From positions 806,001-870,000 of the forward strand of contig JANFAH010000018.1 of NCBI GenBank assembly GCA_024663395.1: 64,000 bases of DNA, given 5' to 3'. The position numbers and the translations under genes were made by a program. The notes beneath the pieces were generated by a model. The model was not told the origin of the DNA, did no database searches, and saw nothing but the letters and a program-made list of their open reading frames with translations. The stretch's first letter is position 1; each line of letters starts with the position of its first letter. The stretch is from Pisolithus tinctorius (lineage: Eukaryota > Basidiomycota > Agaricomycetes > Boletales > Pisolithaceae). This document shows, piece after piece, positions 32,501 through 47,215 of this stretch.

Positions 32501-33468
32501 CTAATGGCATTACTGCTCCGCCTCAGACTCCCTCTCCCCCATCCCCAGATCCAGTTATCATTCAAGAAGAGCCCACTGATGGTTCCCACCAGGCTTCACT
32601 TCTGTTCTGTAGAGACACTGTCACTCCAGACTCTGAAGCTACGTTCTCCATCTTCAATACTTCCTACTGCAGTTCAGTTGCCCCTACTTCCCATGATGCT
32701 TGCCATGACTCTCAGTCTGCACAACTCGACGACGAGTTGTGCAGAGATCCATATGCGCCCAGTCCATCCACCCATCATCAGTCTGCACAACTCAATGACG
32801 ACTTGTGCAGCCATGTGCAGTTGCCAGGTTCATCCTTGGATATAGGTCATGACTCTCAGTCCACGCAACTCGTCGACGAGTTGCGCATGTCCCACCACTT
32901 GTCCAGTCTGTCCCCAGATATACCCACCACACTTTCGCCACTCGACTCTGATATGTTCAACACTAGTGTTGGCTCTTGCTTCTATCTGCCTAGCCCATCC
33001 TTGCTTCAGTCTGCACAACTCGACAACGACTTACACAGGCATCAGCATTCATCTAGTCCAACTCTTCCTATGCCATTACTACCCTCAGCTCCCCAAGCCA
33101 TGTCTAATGCTGCTGTTGGTGAAGAGTCAGTTGCCATGCCAGAGCCTTATAGCAATGTTGTCATGTGTCGTACCCCTACTGGATGGATCGCTCATTTGCA
33201 GGAAGCTGCAGAGGACCATTCAGGTGATGTGGATGAAGAGGACACAGGTGCATTCCCAAACTCCAGTCTTCATATCCTTGCCAGTGCAGTCAGTTTTGCC
33301 TCAGCCTCAGCTCATCCTCCCCCTTTCAAAGCAGTTTCATACCCAGACCACTTTCCTGCTTCCACTTCCTCAGGTTCAACTCAAGACAGGTCCGATGATC
33401 TTTTCAGATGTGTTCTTCCACTTTCTCCCATATCTCATCATTTATTTCTCCAGCTCTTTGAAGATTGA
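29533..33468 (+). pseudogene. gag-pro: Element A gag-protease (one TGA)
   Basis: One frame of 1311 codons from ATG 29533, broken only by TGA 31546-31548 just after the protease active site, where CGA is the likely parent. Gag core: LLGMKSAPELFQGDHTHVRS and FDADLSDERFFERHLKSF. CCHC knuckle CYGCGVEGHGVESC at about 30580-30621. The protease is near 31430-31740: VTGVIDSGSTLNVV and FDLLLGRPWALG. A long Ser/Pro/Thr-rich tail (31850-33468) has no known domain; within it QSAQLDDEL-type segments recur four times, coded by a palindromic DNA motif. The stop at 33466 is followed by pol in the +1 frame. Confidence 0.88.
32719..33036 (+). repeat. Cluster of palindromic mini-repeats
   Basis: Four copies of a 22-24 base hairpin motif at 32719-32742, 32785-32808, 32864-32885 and 33013-33036, with arms of the type GCACAACTCG/CGAGTTGTGC. 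The copy at 32864 is a perfect 22-base palindrome. A fifth lies in pol at 35597-35620, and related ones lie in each A LTR. Confidence 0.7.
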
Positions 33469-33598
33469 TTTGTATGTCCCCTCTTGTACTTATAGTTGTT
33501 CTTGTTCTTCGTCTGCTCACTTTGACCGAGAAGTCATTAAACTCCTAAACCCACAGATATCGTTTCTTTGCTCAGATACTCCTGTAACATCACTTACT

Positions 33599-37214
<3,616 letters not shown>

Positions 37215-37346
37215 TCTTTTCATGTCTTTTTCGTTTGTTACACTACTGATTGCCTGTCATTCCTTCCTTCATTTTTCTTTTTGTTTTCCCTGGGTTCCCT
37301 GCATTGGTCGCAATCGGGGACGATTGCATTTCTTCTTGCTGGTGGA

Positions 37347-39183
37347 TGTCACACACCAAAGGTGTTGTGGACATGGTTACAGCTGACTCTGCCTAACTCG
37401 TTGACGAGTTGTGCACAATGCCCAAGCATGCAGATGAAGACTAAAGGCCTCATGCGTAGAAAGACTGTTGGACGTGAACAGTCATCCTTTGCACAAGATC
37501 GAGTCGTCAGTGCTAAAGAGAAAAGAGGAAGCGAGTTAAGCGCGCATTAAAGGTTTTTAGCGCCCGTGTATGGCATTCCGGTTTTCGTCATATCTCCACC
37601 ATTTCCAAAGATATCGACTCCATTCCCATGCTCGCTTAAAGTGCTCAGCCCCACGATTCTTCCTTCCAAATTTGGAGAGGATCCTCGCACCCTGCACATT
37701 TCTACAGCACTCCATCCATCAGACACTCATTTCGCTAAGTCCATCAATCATGGCCACCTCTTCGTCAATCATCTCGCTTGTCTCATTTGCCAGAGACAGT
37801 GGCTACATATATCTGCCAGGCATTCCCACCAGCTTCCGTCCTGAAGCCCCCTGGTTCATCCCGTCGTTGTCAGCCCCATCTCATCCCATGCAGCTTGGTC
37901 AGCGTGTTCTCCTTGTCAGTATGACTTCCAGAAGGACGTTCTTTGGTCGCCTCAGGTCTGTCACTCGGTTAGAAAGGTCTTATGTGGTCGTTTCAGTCTC
38001 CCCGGTTGATGAAGCATATGGATCATTCCTCCCTGCTCCCTGCACCGTCTTTGTTCCAGTCTCGTCCATCATTCTTCCTGCATTGCGACAGCTGCAGTAT
38101 AATCTACTGTCCTCCAGCCTCCCTGATCGCATTCATGATGAGTATGACATGCATCTTGCCTTCTTACTGCAAGATCCAGCAGAAGACGTTCCCCCTTCTC
38201 CTCCTCCTCCATCAGAGCCCTGTTCATGAAGTTTTTGTTAACTTCGCTGAGAGGATGGAAGGGTGGGAGACGTGATCGCGTATGCTCTCATTGCCCCACA
38301 GACCCCCAATGCCCTAGCCCCCTTTGACACCTGACTCATGCCCTTCAATTCTGGAGTTAATACTTCCCTATCTGGAAACACTGTCCATCTGTCATGCCAT
38401 CTTTGGATCTAGAGATGTCTCCACCGAGATCTAACTTGCATCGCCACCCCCTAATGTGATATCAGTGTGCTTACTCAGTTTCTGATTCTGTTTGACTCGT
38501 TTTGTGATATTTTGACTATCCTTGACTCGTTCATTGCCAATACTTACCAATCTTCTTTGCTTGCTTACTTTTCATTTCTCGCTTACTCATCATGATTACT
38601 CAGTCCTTACTCATTACTTACCAAGTGTTTGTGCCTTGTTTGTCACAAGCTGTGCTCCCCCCTCAGTATATAAACCCCCATGTACTTAGCTACAAAGCAA
38701 TCCAGAAGTCAGCTCAGCTCAGCATATCTCGTCGTCGACAGTTGAGGCTCATTCAGAAGAGTCTATCTGTCTTCATTTATATCATTGGTAGTTGAGGCTC
38801 CATCAAGGGTCTATCTACCTCTATTCATCATCAGCAGTATCATCAGTGCTTAGTCAGCAACCTCTTGTTTAGTCATCCATCCACTCCTGCGTAACTCGTC
38901 ATCGACTTGCGCCAGGAGCACGTCTTATCAAAGTCCTTCATCCCAGGTCCTTTTGGCTGAACACCTTCACTCTGTTCAGCATCCCCCATCCAATCATCAC
39001 TCATTCATCTTCTCCTGCGTAACTCGTTGTCAACTTGCACCAGGAGCACCTCTACTTGAAGTTCCCCCCACATTTAGGTTTCTGCACTCCAGGTTCCGCA
39101 GAGGCACACCACCACTCACTCTACATTTGTCTTTTGTGTTGGTTTTGGTTGGTTTTCACCACCTTTCCACACTTTGACTCACA
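37347..39183 (+). repeat. Family A 3' LTR, copy e (1837 bp; inversion junction)
   Basis: Same length as copy d and nearly identical to it, including the 3' end. It is followed by ACGATCTCAG, F's LTR. No convincing polypurine tract is visible before it (only GGTGGA). Confidence 0.95.
37750..38229 (+). CDS. LTR-encoded ORF, copy e (intact, 159 aa)
   Basis: Identical in length to copy d and, as far as I compared, almost the same in sequence. The copy at this 3' LTR is the one that would be present in element RNA after pol. It is preceded by a GTG/ATG-rich region also open in another frame (219 codons from 37570), so a longer N-terminus is possible, but that extension is not kept in A'. Confidence 0.58.
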   Translation: MATSSSIISLVSFARDSGYIYLPGIPTSFRPEAPWFIPSLSAPSHPMQLGQRVLLVSMTSRRTFFGRLRSVTRLERSYVVVSVSPVDEAYGSFLPAPCTVFVPVSSIILPALRQLQYNLLSSSLPDRIHDEYDMHLAFLLQDPAEDVPPSPPPPSEPCS

Positions 39184-39432
39184 ACGATCTCAGCCCTCAT
39201 ATTTCAGAGGGAGAGTACAGATGGAGAGTTGGAGATAACTCTGACAGGCAGAAGATCGAATCAGAGGGAGTAGGAACTAAGTTGATATTCATACTGAGGA
39301 ACAGTGGAGTATGATACATGCTTTTATACTGCTACGGAGGTACAGTAACTGGAATCAGAACTGACATATGGAGACTCAGAAATTTTCAAGTAAAAACTTC
39401 CTAGACAATGAATGAAGGGTAGACAGAGGACA
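39184..39432 (-). repeat. Element F 5' LTR, main part
   Basis: Minus-strand copy of 12156-12420, starting TGTCCTCTGTC at 39432, with the TATAAAAG box. It ends at ACGA beside the A LTR; the remaining 16 bases are at 20695-20710. Where the uninterrupted LTR has CATGATCTCAG (12171-12181), this side shows ACGATCTCAG, consistent with CpG decay in the other copy. Confidence 0.75.
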
Positions 39433-39733
39433 TATGAGTGGGTAACATAGAACATCCAGAAAAGGAAACAGTCCAGATGCCGGACCATGTGGTGTGTGCA
39501 CTGCGGAGTACCTGACTGTGCACTGTCAGGGAGAAGTCCAAAGACAGTCACATGACCCCTCAAAGAATGGTCTGCTTGGTCCAGTAGAAGAGCAACACAA
39601 GTCCGACAGCAGTTGGAGCGGAGATGACTTGTAACTGACAGAAGTTGGGTGGAGTTGGTGCAGAGTGAGTGAATGATCGGTGGAAGAGGGTGTGGAGTGA
39701 GTAAGGACCTAGAGTGAATGCATGGTTATGACA
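39433..39733. other. Unassigned spacer between LTR F and element E
   Basis: About 300 bases between F's LTR and the point where E's integrase reading stops. It may be the remains of E's 3' end or another insertion. A short inverted repeat (CCTGACTGTGCACTGTCAGG) lies near 39510. I recognise no gene. Confidence 0.4.
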
Positions 39734-42437
39734 AGATGCATATGTGACAAATTCTGAAGGTCTTGGAGAGCCAGTTGAGAGCAAGGACATATGGACCCCT
39801 GTTATCTGTGACAATCTCTGCAACAGCACCCCAATAGCACAGAATCTGTTTGAAAATGAACTTTCCAATGGACTTGCCTGTCTCTGCATGAAGCATAGCC
39901 CATTTGGGGTAACTGGTGAGTGAACAGCAGGCTTGGGTGATGTAGTGAAAGCCATTTGACTTTGGCATTAAGAATGTGTCCATGTATGCTTTGTAGAACA
40001 GGGGTTCAGGAATAGCAACAACTGGCAGGATATGAATGTGGTCCAAATGGCAGATCTGGCACTTGTGGCATGATTTAACATACCAACAGACATCCTGCTC
40101 TAGCATGGGCCACCAAAAGTGAGTCAGCAAATGCATGTGAGTCAAGAAGATACCCTTGTGCCCCAGGTCATCATGGGCCTGGTGGAGAATTCCAAGGTGT
40201 TTGTGTGGGGGTACCACTAGCTGATGCTGCCCCTGGGGATCCTTCCTCCACAGTTCTCCTTTCATGAAATACTGAGTTGCAAGATGCACTAGGCTTTCCA
40301 ATTCCGCCTCTTCCAACCCTTCTGGCATTTTCTTCATCTCCAAAAACTCCTTCACCACTTTCATCCTCTCCTCCCTCTGCTTCACTTTCTCTGACCTCAG
40401 AATTTCAGTCTCAAGGACCCCAGGCATCGATTCTTTGGCAGTAAAGATTCCTAGACTCTGTGACAGGGGGAGAGATGAGTCTCACACAATGCTTGGAATT
40501 TCCAAGGGGTAAGGTGGAGACTTGAAACATGCTTCCCTATGATTCAAGAGCTCAACTGTGAAAGCCCCACACTCATCTATCCAATCCTCATAGTCCTCAT
40601 CCCCCTCCTCATCTTCTTCTGCTCTTGGCCTCCTCAAAAGTCTGTCCAGTGCTGTGTGCTTGTGTGCTGGAACATGTACAAGCTCAAAGTCAAATAGGAG
40701 AATTCCAGTGATCCAATGATTTATGGTTGCATTAGGCTGTAGGTTGGGATTGTTAATCATCCCTTTGATATATCGTGCACCCACCTCAACAACTAAATTC
40801 CACATGCCAAAGATATGAAGTCAGATGTCATGCAAAGCATGGAAAAGTCCAAATAGCTCTAGCTTGGCTTGGCTGTAGTGGCATTCACAATCATTGAGGG
40901 TTATCAAGCTGAACCTAGCAGGGTAGCATTTTCCATCTTCCCCTTCCTGCATGAGGAGGTACCCAACAGCAATGTTAGAAGTGTCAACTGCTAAGATGAC
41001 TTTCTTTTTGGAATTATAGTCGATAGTTCGCAATGCAGGGGATGAGATGATTGCCCAGCAGAGGTACTCCATGGCTTCCCTATGTTTGTTGTGGAATTTG
41101 AAGGGGACATCCTTCTTGGTCAGCTTGATGAGGGGACAGGCATGTTTGGCAAAGTCTTTGATGAAGATCCTGCAGTATGAACAGAGACCTAAAAATCTGC
41201 ATACTTCAGTAATGTTTGTGCAGTAAGGCCAATCTTTAATCTTTTGGACTTTAATTTCATCTGGAATTCTACCCTCGAACAACACCTTATGTCCAACCAC
41301 TATGATAGATGGCACAGCGATGACACATTTCTTTGCTGACACAGTGGCTCCTGCATGACACAGACAGTGCAAGACTTGGTTGACATTCTGCAGGTGCTCC
41401 CAGATGAAGCATCTAATCCCAGAATTCTGTGGAATCATTTTGTAGGTCCCATCAGGATTTTGGTAGCAAGATTTGGGGCCTTTAATAGGACAGTTGTTGA
41501 TAAATGGAATGGTGACTTCTGGAATTTTGTCCTTTAAGATCCAGCAGATGTCTCCATGGAAAATTTGGATGGCATTTGTGTAGCCCATAGGAAGTTTGGT
41601 GAGTCGAAGGGTGCCGATAGGAGTTTGGAAGGTAGTGAGGTCATGGTAATCATCATGTATGGTGCAATGATTGTATCCGACCATGGGATCTGAAATTCCA
41701 TAGACTGAATGGCAAGCAAAGGCTTCAGTGATCGAATCAACAAAGGGGGGAATGGCTGAGTCCTGGATAGAAATGGCATTTAGAGGTTGTAAGTCATGTA
41801 CAAGGTGCAGAGATTTTCCATCCTTCTTGACTATGCAGAACCATTTTGAGTGGTAAGATGAAGTAGACAGTTCATAAACCCCCATGGAAATCTTTTCTTT
41901 GATGATATTAACAACTTCATGGAAAATAGCAGGAGGAATGGGAATATTCTGCTCAATCCAAGGCTTGTGGGCTAGCATAGGTATCTTCAGGGGTGGGAAC
42001 ATGTCCTCTCAAAAGGTCCCTCTTTCCAAAGTGTCCCAAGCAAAGGCATCTTCTTGCTCCCTGACCAACCACTGTACTAGGTCTAATTCCGTAGGCCAAA
42101 GGAACCTTGCCAGGTCCAGGTCAAGCTCATCAGCTCTTTCCTGAGTGAACCTGGAACCTGGCATGAATGGAGGGGGATGAGTAGGTAAAACAGGCAGATT
42201 TGTGAGTGGGTCTTCAGCCTCCCAATGCTCTACCCAGAATTCTGCTGGCATCAACGTCAGTACCAGCCTCACCTTCCTTGCTACAGGTTTGTACTTTAAG
42301 ACATGATAAATGGGATTGAACTGATAAGTAGAGTGTAAGGCAGAGATTGTCAGTGGAGAAATGGTAGTAGCAGTTGAAAACAAGAAAGGATCAGTCAGAG
42401 AAACAGAACTGGTGTCAAAGGGATCAACAGGGGGCAT
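39734..42437 (-). pseudogene. pol: Element E pol: RT, RNase H, partial integrase
   Basis: One minus frame with TGA at 42009, 40821 and 40482. RT: KKDGKSLHLVHDLQPLNAI, then FINN at about 41490-41504 where relatives have FIDD, so both catalytic Asp are changed to Asn (G-to-A in the coding strand). RNase H: VILAVDTSNIAVGYLL and AKLELFGLFHALHD. Integrase: HQAHDDLGHKGIF with CHKC, YMDTFLMPKSNGF, VTDNRGPYV, then RICHICI where the reading is lost, before the SPYN...E region. It cannot have coded active enzymes for a long time. Confidence 0.85.
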
Positions 42438-42724
42438 ACTGTTGCCTCATAAATCATAGATAAACACCACAGCAGAATTTATGGCAGTGTCTGTGGGCAA
42501 AAACATGGTAGACTTCAAAGGGTATAAAGGCAGGTCAGAAACATAAAGTGAACACACAGAGAAAGTGCAGTCCTGGTCTCCTCACAGATTGTATGAGTCC
42601 TCAACCAATATTAAAAACCCTGTTTGGGTGGATTCACATGGCGACACATTTGCTTTTGCATGAAGAAGTCTTCTTTGTCTTCAGAATTTATGAAACATGG
42701 AAGTGGTTGCAGTCTGTTGCAAGG

Positions 42725-43768
42725 TCAGGTTGGGATTAAAACTTGTTTCCTGGAATTAGGGTCACAAATTTCTAGAGACTGTTCTCCATCAGGGAAATCA
42801 TGAAGGATGCTGGAGAGTAGGCAGAAGAAGGGTCGACCAAGCAGTAAGTCAAAAGGCATGTGATCAACTACCTGGATTTGTAGATGGGCCTTGATGTTTC
42901 CTATGCACAAGGTGGCATTCTCTATGACCCCAAGGGTGCTTTCTTTGGATTGGTTAGCAGCTTCCAAAGTCATGGTCATGTCAGTATGGAGAGGGGCCTC
43001 TAAGGCTTCCCACAACTCCTGTTGCAAGGCCACTACCTGGCATCCACTGTCCAGAATACATTCGACATGGAGTTTGTCCATCAAGATTCCATCAACAGCA
43101 CATAAGGGAGCCATAGTGAGACCCATGCACTTCCCTTCTGTGTCTCTGACCCAGTACTGCTCATAGGATGCCCAAGCAGCTGAGGGAGTCACGTCTGATG
43201 CGGTTTCTAAACTCCTGATCATTATCTTCTTTGTCACAGCCAGTTCTCTGACCTGCTTGTGAATCTCCAGGCTGACAGCTAATAGGTCTTTAGTGGAGAT
43301 CTCCATCTTTGCATCTAAGACCTGGTTTACAATCTGCTTGGTTGCTGCAGCCTCATTGAAGCTGCTTTGGTAATGGAATTGAGGTGTGGAATTTGTAGAT
43401 GGCTTAGGCTTCCGGAGATCTGTAAGATTAGGAGTAACTAGAGCTTTTCCAGCTGCTGGGGCTTCTGAAGACAAGGTGGGGTTAGCTGGAGCAGAATTAC
43501 CAACTGGGATAGGGGGTGCTGGTGTGTTGACCAATGCTGGGACTGCTAGTGCCAGCCTTTGATGATGAACCAGGACTTCCATGCCATCAAAATGAGCTGT
43601 CTTCTTTTTCTTGATAGTGTTCTTTAACTCTTCTACCTGTGCATAAGCCCTTGCTAAGGCATGTTGGTCCTCTTTGTCAGCATCCTCCTCTAGGTTTTCA
43701 TTGACTAGATAGGAAGAGGGGTGTAGGTCAACTTGGTATTCTGAGGCATCCTCGTTGCTGAAGAACAT
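42725..43768 (-). pseudogene. pro: Element E protease ORF
   Basis: A 347-codon frame parallel to element B's ORF2. It includes ECILDSGCQVVALQQELWEAL (retropepsin motif DSG) and, near the end, MPFDLLLGRPFFCLLSS. The N-terminal part is Lys/Ala/Pro-rich with a basic coiled stretch. The C-terminal Cys/His patch seen in B is lost. The frame is itself open, but its partner genes are broken. Confidence 0.7.
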
Positions 43769-43828
43769 TGTGCTGATGAGATGGGGAGGAGTATCACACC
43801 CACAGGATGAGGTTGACTGCTGGCTAGG

Positions 43829-45169
43829 TCACTGAACTGAGACAAGGTTTGCCAAGGCAATGATTGAGTTGTGCATGGCAAGGAAGTTATTGATCTTTTC
43901 CTTGAAATTATGACCTGCAGCTGTCCTAGGAATGTCAGAGCTGTCTGGCATGAAAACTCTTCCTCCAATCAGGGAGCATTTCCCAGCTTGTATGTATTCA
44001 TGACACAGCACACACTCTGCAGTTCTGTGGCCATCTGTTCCTCCACAGAAGAAACACCATGGATTGAAGGAACAACAGAATTGGCCTTCTTGACCTTGTT
44101 GAGGAGGTGAGGCAGAAACAGGTTGCTGAGTGACATGAACATATTCTCATTTCAAAATAGTAGGAACAGTCAGTGAGGAAGATGGAGTGGAATTCTGGGG
44201 AAACAGTGCCAACAAATCTGGCTGAGGAAGGTTTCATTTGGCCCCACTGAGCAGGTAGTTGGTGTGTTTATAGACTATATCAAACTCCCATGGTTCATCA
44301 ATGTCATGATCTAAGTCAGAGAGTTTCAATTGCATGAGCAAGGAATTCCAAAACCTTGGGGGAAACCCCTCAAGGAATTTCTTGTTGATGTAGTCCTCAG
44401 GGAGTTTCTTCTTCTTCTGGATGAGGCTGAGGATGTGTCAGAATTCCTGGACATATTTCCTGAGATCTTCCAGAGATCCCATCGGTTTCTGAACTTGATG
44501 GTAGAGTAAGGTTTCGAGGTTGGCTTTAGTATAGCAACAATCTTTCACTGAGGCACCTGGATAGTAGTTCAGGAGTTCTTTGGAAAATGTGTCCCAGTCA
44601 TTGAAGTTGTTGGTTGCAGCATCTAAGGTGGACCAAAATTCCACCTCATTGTGATTGGCATAATGGATGACCCAGTGGATTTTATCTTTTCTGGTGTCAA
44701 GGCCAGCTTTGATGCAGAGTTGTTTGACATCTTCAAGGTAGCAAGTGATGTCTTCAGTATGACTGGAAAACTTCAGGGCTTTGTTAGAGCCCCTGAGTGG
44801 CATGTCTCTAGCTCCAGACATTATGTGAGGTGGTGCAGGGGTCTGGATCAGAATTCAAGGAGGGATAGGAGTGGAATTCAAGAGAGTTGAGGCAAGAGTA
44901 TTCTGTACAGGTATTCAAGTAGAAAGGGTGATAGCAGAATTTGTGATTAGGGAGTGGGAAGGAAGGAGGAGCTGTTCAGCAGCTAGTTCTGACTCACTGG
45001 ATGGCAAGGATGATGAAGAAGTTAGTTCTGAGAGAGGCAAAAGTTCTTGACATTCAGCAGGAGGATTGAAGGGTTCATCAAAGTCAAAGCCTCCTGGAAA
45101 TGCTGGGTAAAATGCTGGGGACTCTGGGCTCCAAAAGATCTTGTCTAAACCAAGATCTGAGTCTGACAA
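43829..45169 (-). pseudogene. gag: Element E gag (four TGA stops)
   Basis: One frame with TGA at 44915, 44438, 44234 and 44147, each fitting CGA decay. The acidic, Ser/Pro-rich N-terminus (MSDSDLGLDKIFWSPESPAF) resembles B's. The gag core (DITCYLEDVKQLCIKAGL, WDTFSKELLNYYPGASVKD) aligns with B. CCHC knuckle CFFCGGTDGHRTAEC near 44020-44060. It overlaps the start region of the protease ORF in another frame. Confidence 0.78.
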
Positions 45170-45316
45170 GTGTGGCTCTGAAATATCTCTAGGATCAGCT
45201 ACCAGAACTAGGATTTCTGATGAGGAAATAGATAGTCTGCAGAAGGGCTCTAGGAGCTCTTCAAGTTCAGTTCTTTGACAAGTGGGTCATAAGGATCTCC
45301 TTTCCAGATCTACAGA

Positions 45317-45335
45317 CCCCTCATGGTGGGCTCCA
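45317..45335 (-). other. Primer binding site of element E
   Basis: Minus TGGAGCCCACCATGAGGGG, one base different from A's over the shared part; the difference (CGTGAG to CATGAG) is a CpG decay. Confidence 0.7.
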
Positions 45336-45338
45336 AAA

Positions 45339-45695
45339 TGTTGTGGGACATGACTTCTAGGAAGTGTGTGACTAGAGGAAGGGTGAAGGGTGAATTCCCT
45401 AGGATCATCCCAAGGGGTGCTGCATGGAAGGAGAAGTCAAGAAAGGAACTAGAAGGTGGTGGGGGAATTTGAGTGAGAGCCATGGAATTTAATTCTGGAC
45501 AGATGTAGATGTGCAAGGAACAGTGAGATGGGTATATGAAATTCCGAGAGGCTGCTATGTGTCAAGAAGAGCAAATTCGAAGTGAAAGGGATATGGGATA
45601 AGGTGTGCAGGACTGGAGGACACAGGAGACATGAAGACCACTGGGGACACTGAAGATGCTGTAGACTCTATATATGCACTTAGACTCTGGAAACT
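45339..45695 (-). repeat. Element E 5' LTR, inner part (probable)
   Basis: Lies next to the PBS, begins TGTTGTGGGACA on the plus strand and holds a TATATAGAG-like box on the minus strand near 45671. Interrupted at 45695 by solo LTR G and continuing from 46602. No second copy is in the window, so limits are uncertain. Confidence 0.5.
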
Positions 45696-46596
45696 TGTCA
45701 TATCCATGACTCTCGGACTCGGACTCAGTCCAGTCCGGACCCCTAGCCCCTATCTCCGGTCAACTCCGGTCCTAGTCCAGCCTAGGAAACCCAATCCCGG
45801 CCCTAGAAAACTCAACTCTGGCCTGCATAACTCAAGTCTGGTGTTTTACCCCTATCTCCGGTCTATTTCGGCCTCCCGGCCTTGTGCTGCTCCACCCCGG
45901 TCCTCCTAGGTCTATGTCCGGGTCACCCGGACATAACTCCGGTCTGTTTCCCTTTGTTTGTACTATATTTAGTCTAGCCCGTTCATCAGACTTTGCTTAC
46001 TGTACAATCCTGTGTCCGACCCCGGTTATGCCGGTCACCCGGACTTTGGCTATTAGCCTCTGCATAGCCACTGTGGCTATCCTCGTCTTGCTAATCTTCT
46101 TGCTAATAGCTGATTAACAAGTCCGGCTCTATGTTCGTTATCCCGGACCGGCCTCCTGTATTTAACCCCTGTACATACTTCGTAGCACCCCAGTCAGAAT
46201 ATCAACTTAGTATTACCCTCAACTCCATATTACCCCTCGAGACTACTCTATAGCTAAGGCCGAGCCTTAAGCTATCCCCGACCCCTGTCCCGGACCTCTC
46301 CCTGGCTTGCATAAGGGTACAGCACATAAGCTGAGACCAAGGGAGGTAGATCCAACCCCGGACTGGCTTCCCTTGTGCGCACTCCAAGACCGGTCGGTTT
46401 CCCACGCTACCGGTCTTGTTCCCACGCTCCCGGCCTTAAGTCCGGTCCTCCGGACTTAGCCCCTGACCTCCGGCCTTAACTCCGGTCCAACCAGACTTGG
46501 CCCCTGTCTCTCGGCCTTGACTCTGGCCACTCGGACTCAGCCCCTGTCACCCGGTCTTGAAGCCCGGTCACCCCGAGGGTAAACCTGTACTTCACA
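45696..46596. repeat. Solo LTR G (901 bp), CpG-rich
   Basis: TGTCATATCC...GTACTTCACA with TGT/ACA ends and a perfect 5-bp target duplication AAACT (45691-45695 and 46597-46601). It is full of CCGG and CCGGAC words, with imperfect tandem units around CGGCCTTAACTCCGGTCC between 46430 and 46570. No coding frame of note. Its CpG richness inside CpG-poor DNA marks it as a recent arrival. Confidence 0.85.
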
Positions 46597-46601
46597 AAAC
46601 T

Positions 46602-47215
46602 CTCGAACTTACAGAACACACACAGATAGCAACTCCAAAGGTGGGTGGTATATTTCTGACATCATGGTGGAATTATATAGTACAGGGAAAGTAGGTACAA
46701 GTCGGAGTAAGGTGGGGGCAGAAAAACTAAAAGACTGGAAAATAAAGGAAAGGACATCAGATGTCAGTGAATTACAGATGCATGTGAAATAGTCTGGTGG
46801 GAAGTAGACAAGAGTAAAAAAAAACAGGACAATGGTAAGGGGTATCTTCCAACAGAATGAGGGTATGCATACAAGTGAGAGGTGGAGCTGAGTGGCACAG
46901 GAGGGCAGAGCATAGCATACTGGCACAAAGTTCAGCTTGCAGAATTTAGGGAAACAGGGGAAACTGGAGTTTTTTGTAAGGGCAACTGTCATGGGTGAGT
47001 GGTGACATGGCTGGGGGTGGTTTGGCTACTGAACTCCAGATGATCCTGGGCAAATGTGGAATTTCCAGACTGGCTCATTGATGGCTGGGTGACATGCTGA
47101 AGGTTGGGAGAAATTCCAAAGGTGACAAGCAGGAGGAATTCCAAAGGCATCTGAAGGCCTAGAGCAATAGGGGTTGTCATGGAGGCCAGCAGAATTTAGT
47201 AACAGACTCCTGTTC
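46602..47215. other. CpG-poor spacer, probably rest of LTR E and pol remnants
   Basis: No gene recognised. The first part probably continues E's LTR after G. Toward 47170-47215 it runs into degraded RT-upstream sequence of the second D copy. AGGAATTCCAAAGG-like words recur. Confidence 0.35.

Larger units (their letters stand above)
39734..46991 (-). mobile_element. Element E: CpG-depleted Ty3/gypsy element related to A and B
   Basis: A minus-strand element: LTR (from about 45339, outer limit uncertain), PBS, gag, protease ORF, RT, RNase H and part of integrase, broken before the final catalytic Glu. In-frame stops are all TGA. The DNA has few CpG and many TG and CA, so it has decayed by deamination for longer than A, B or C. 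Solo LTR G sits within its LTR region. The left end and the 3' LTR are missing. Confidence 0.75.

Noticed and set aside
39433..39733. TGTCATAACC at 39733 as the start of a 550-bp LTR
   Set aside because: Comparison with 12156-12420 shows the repeat starts at TGTCCTCTG (39432); both copies are then exactly 265 bp.
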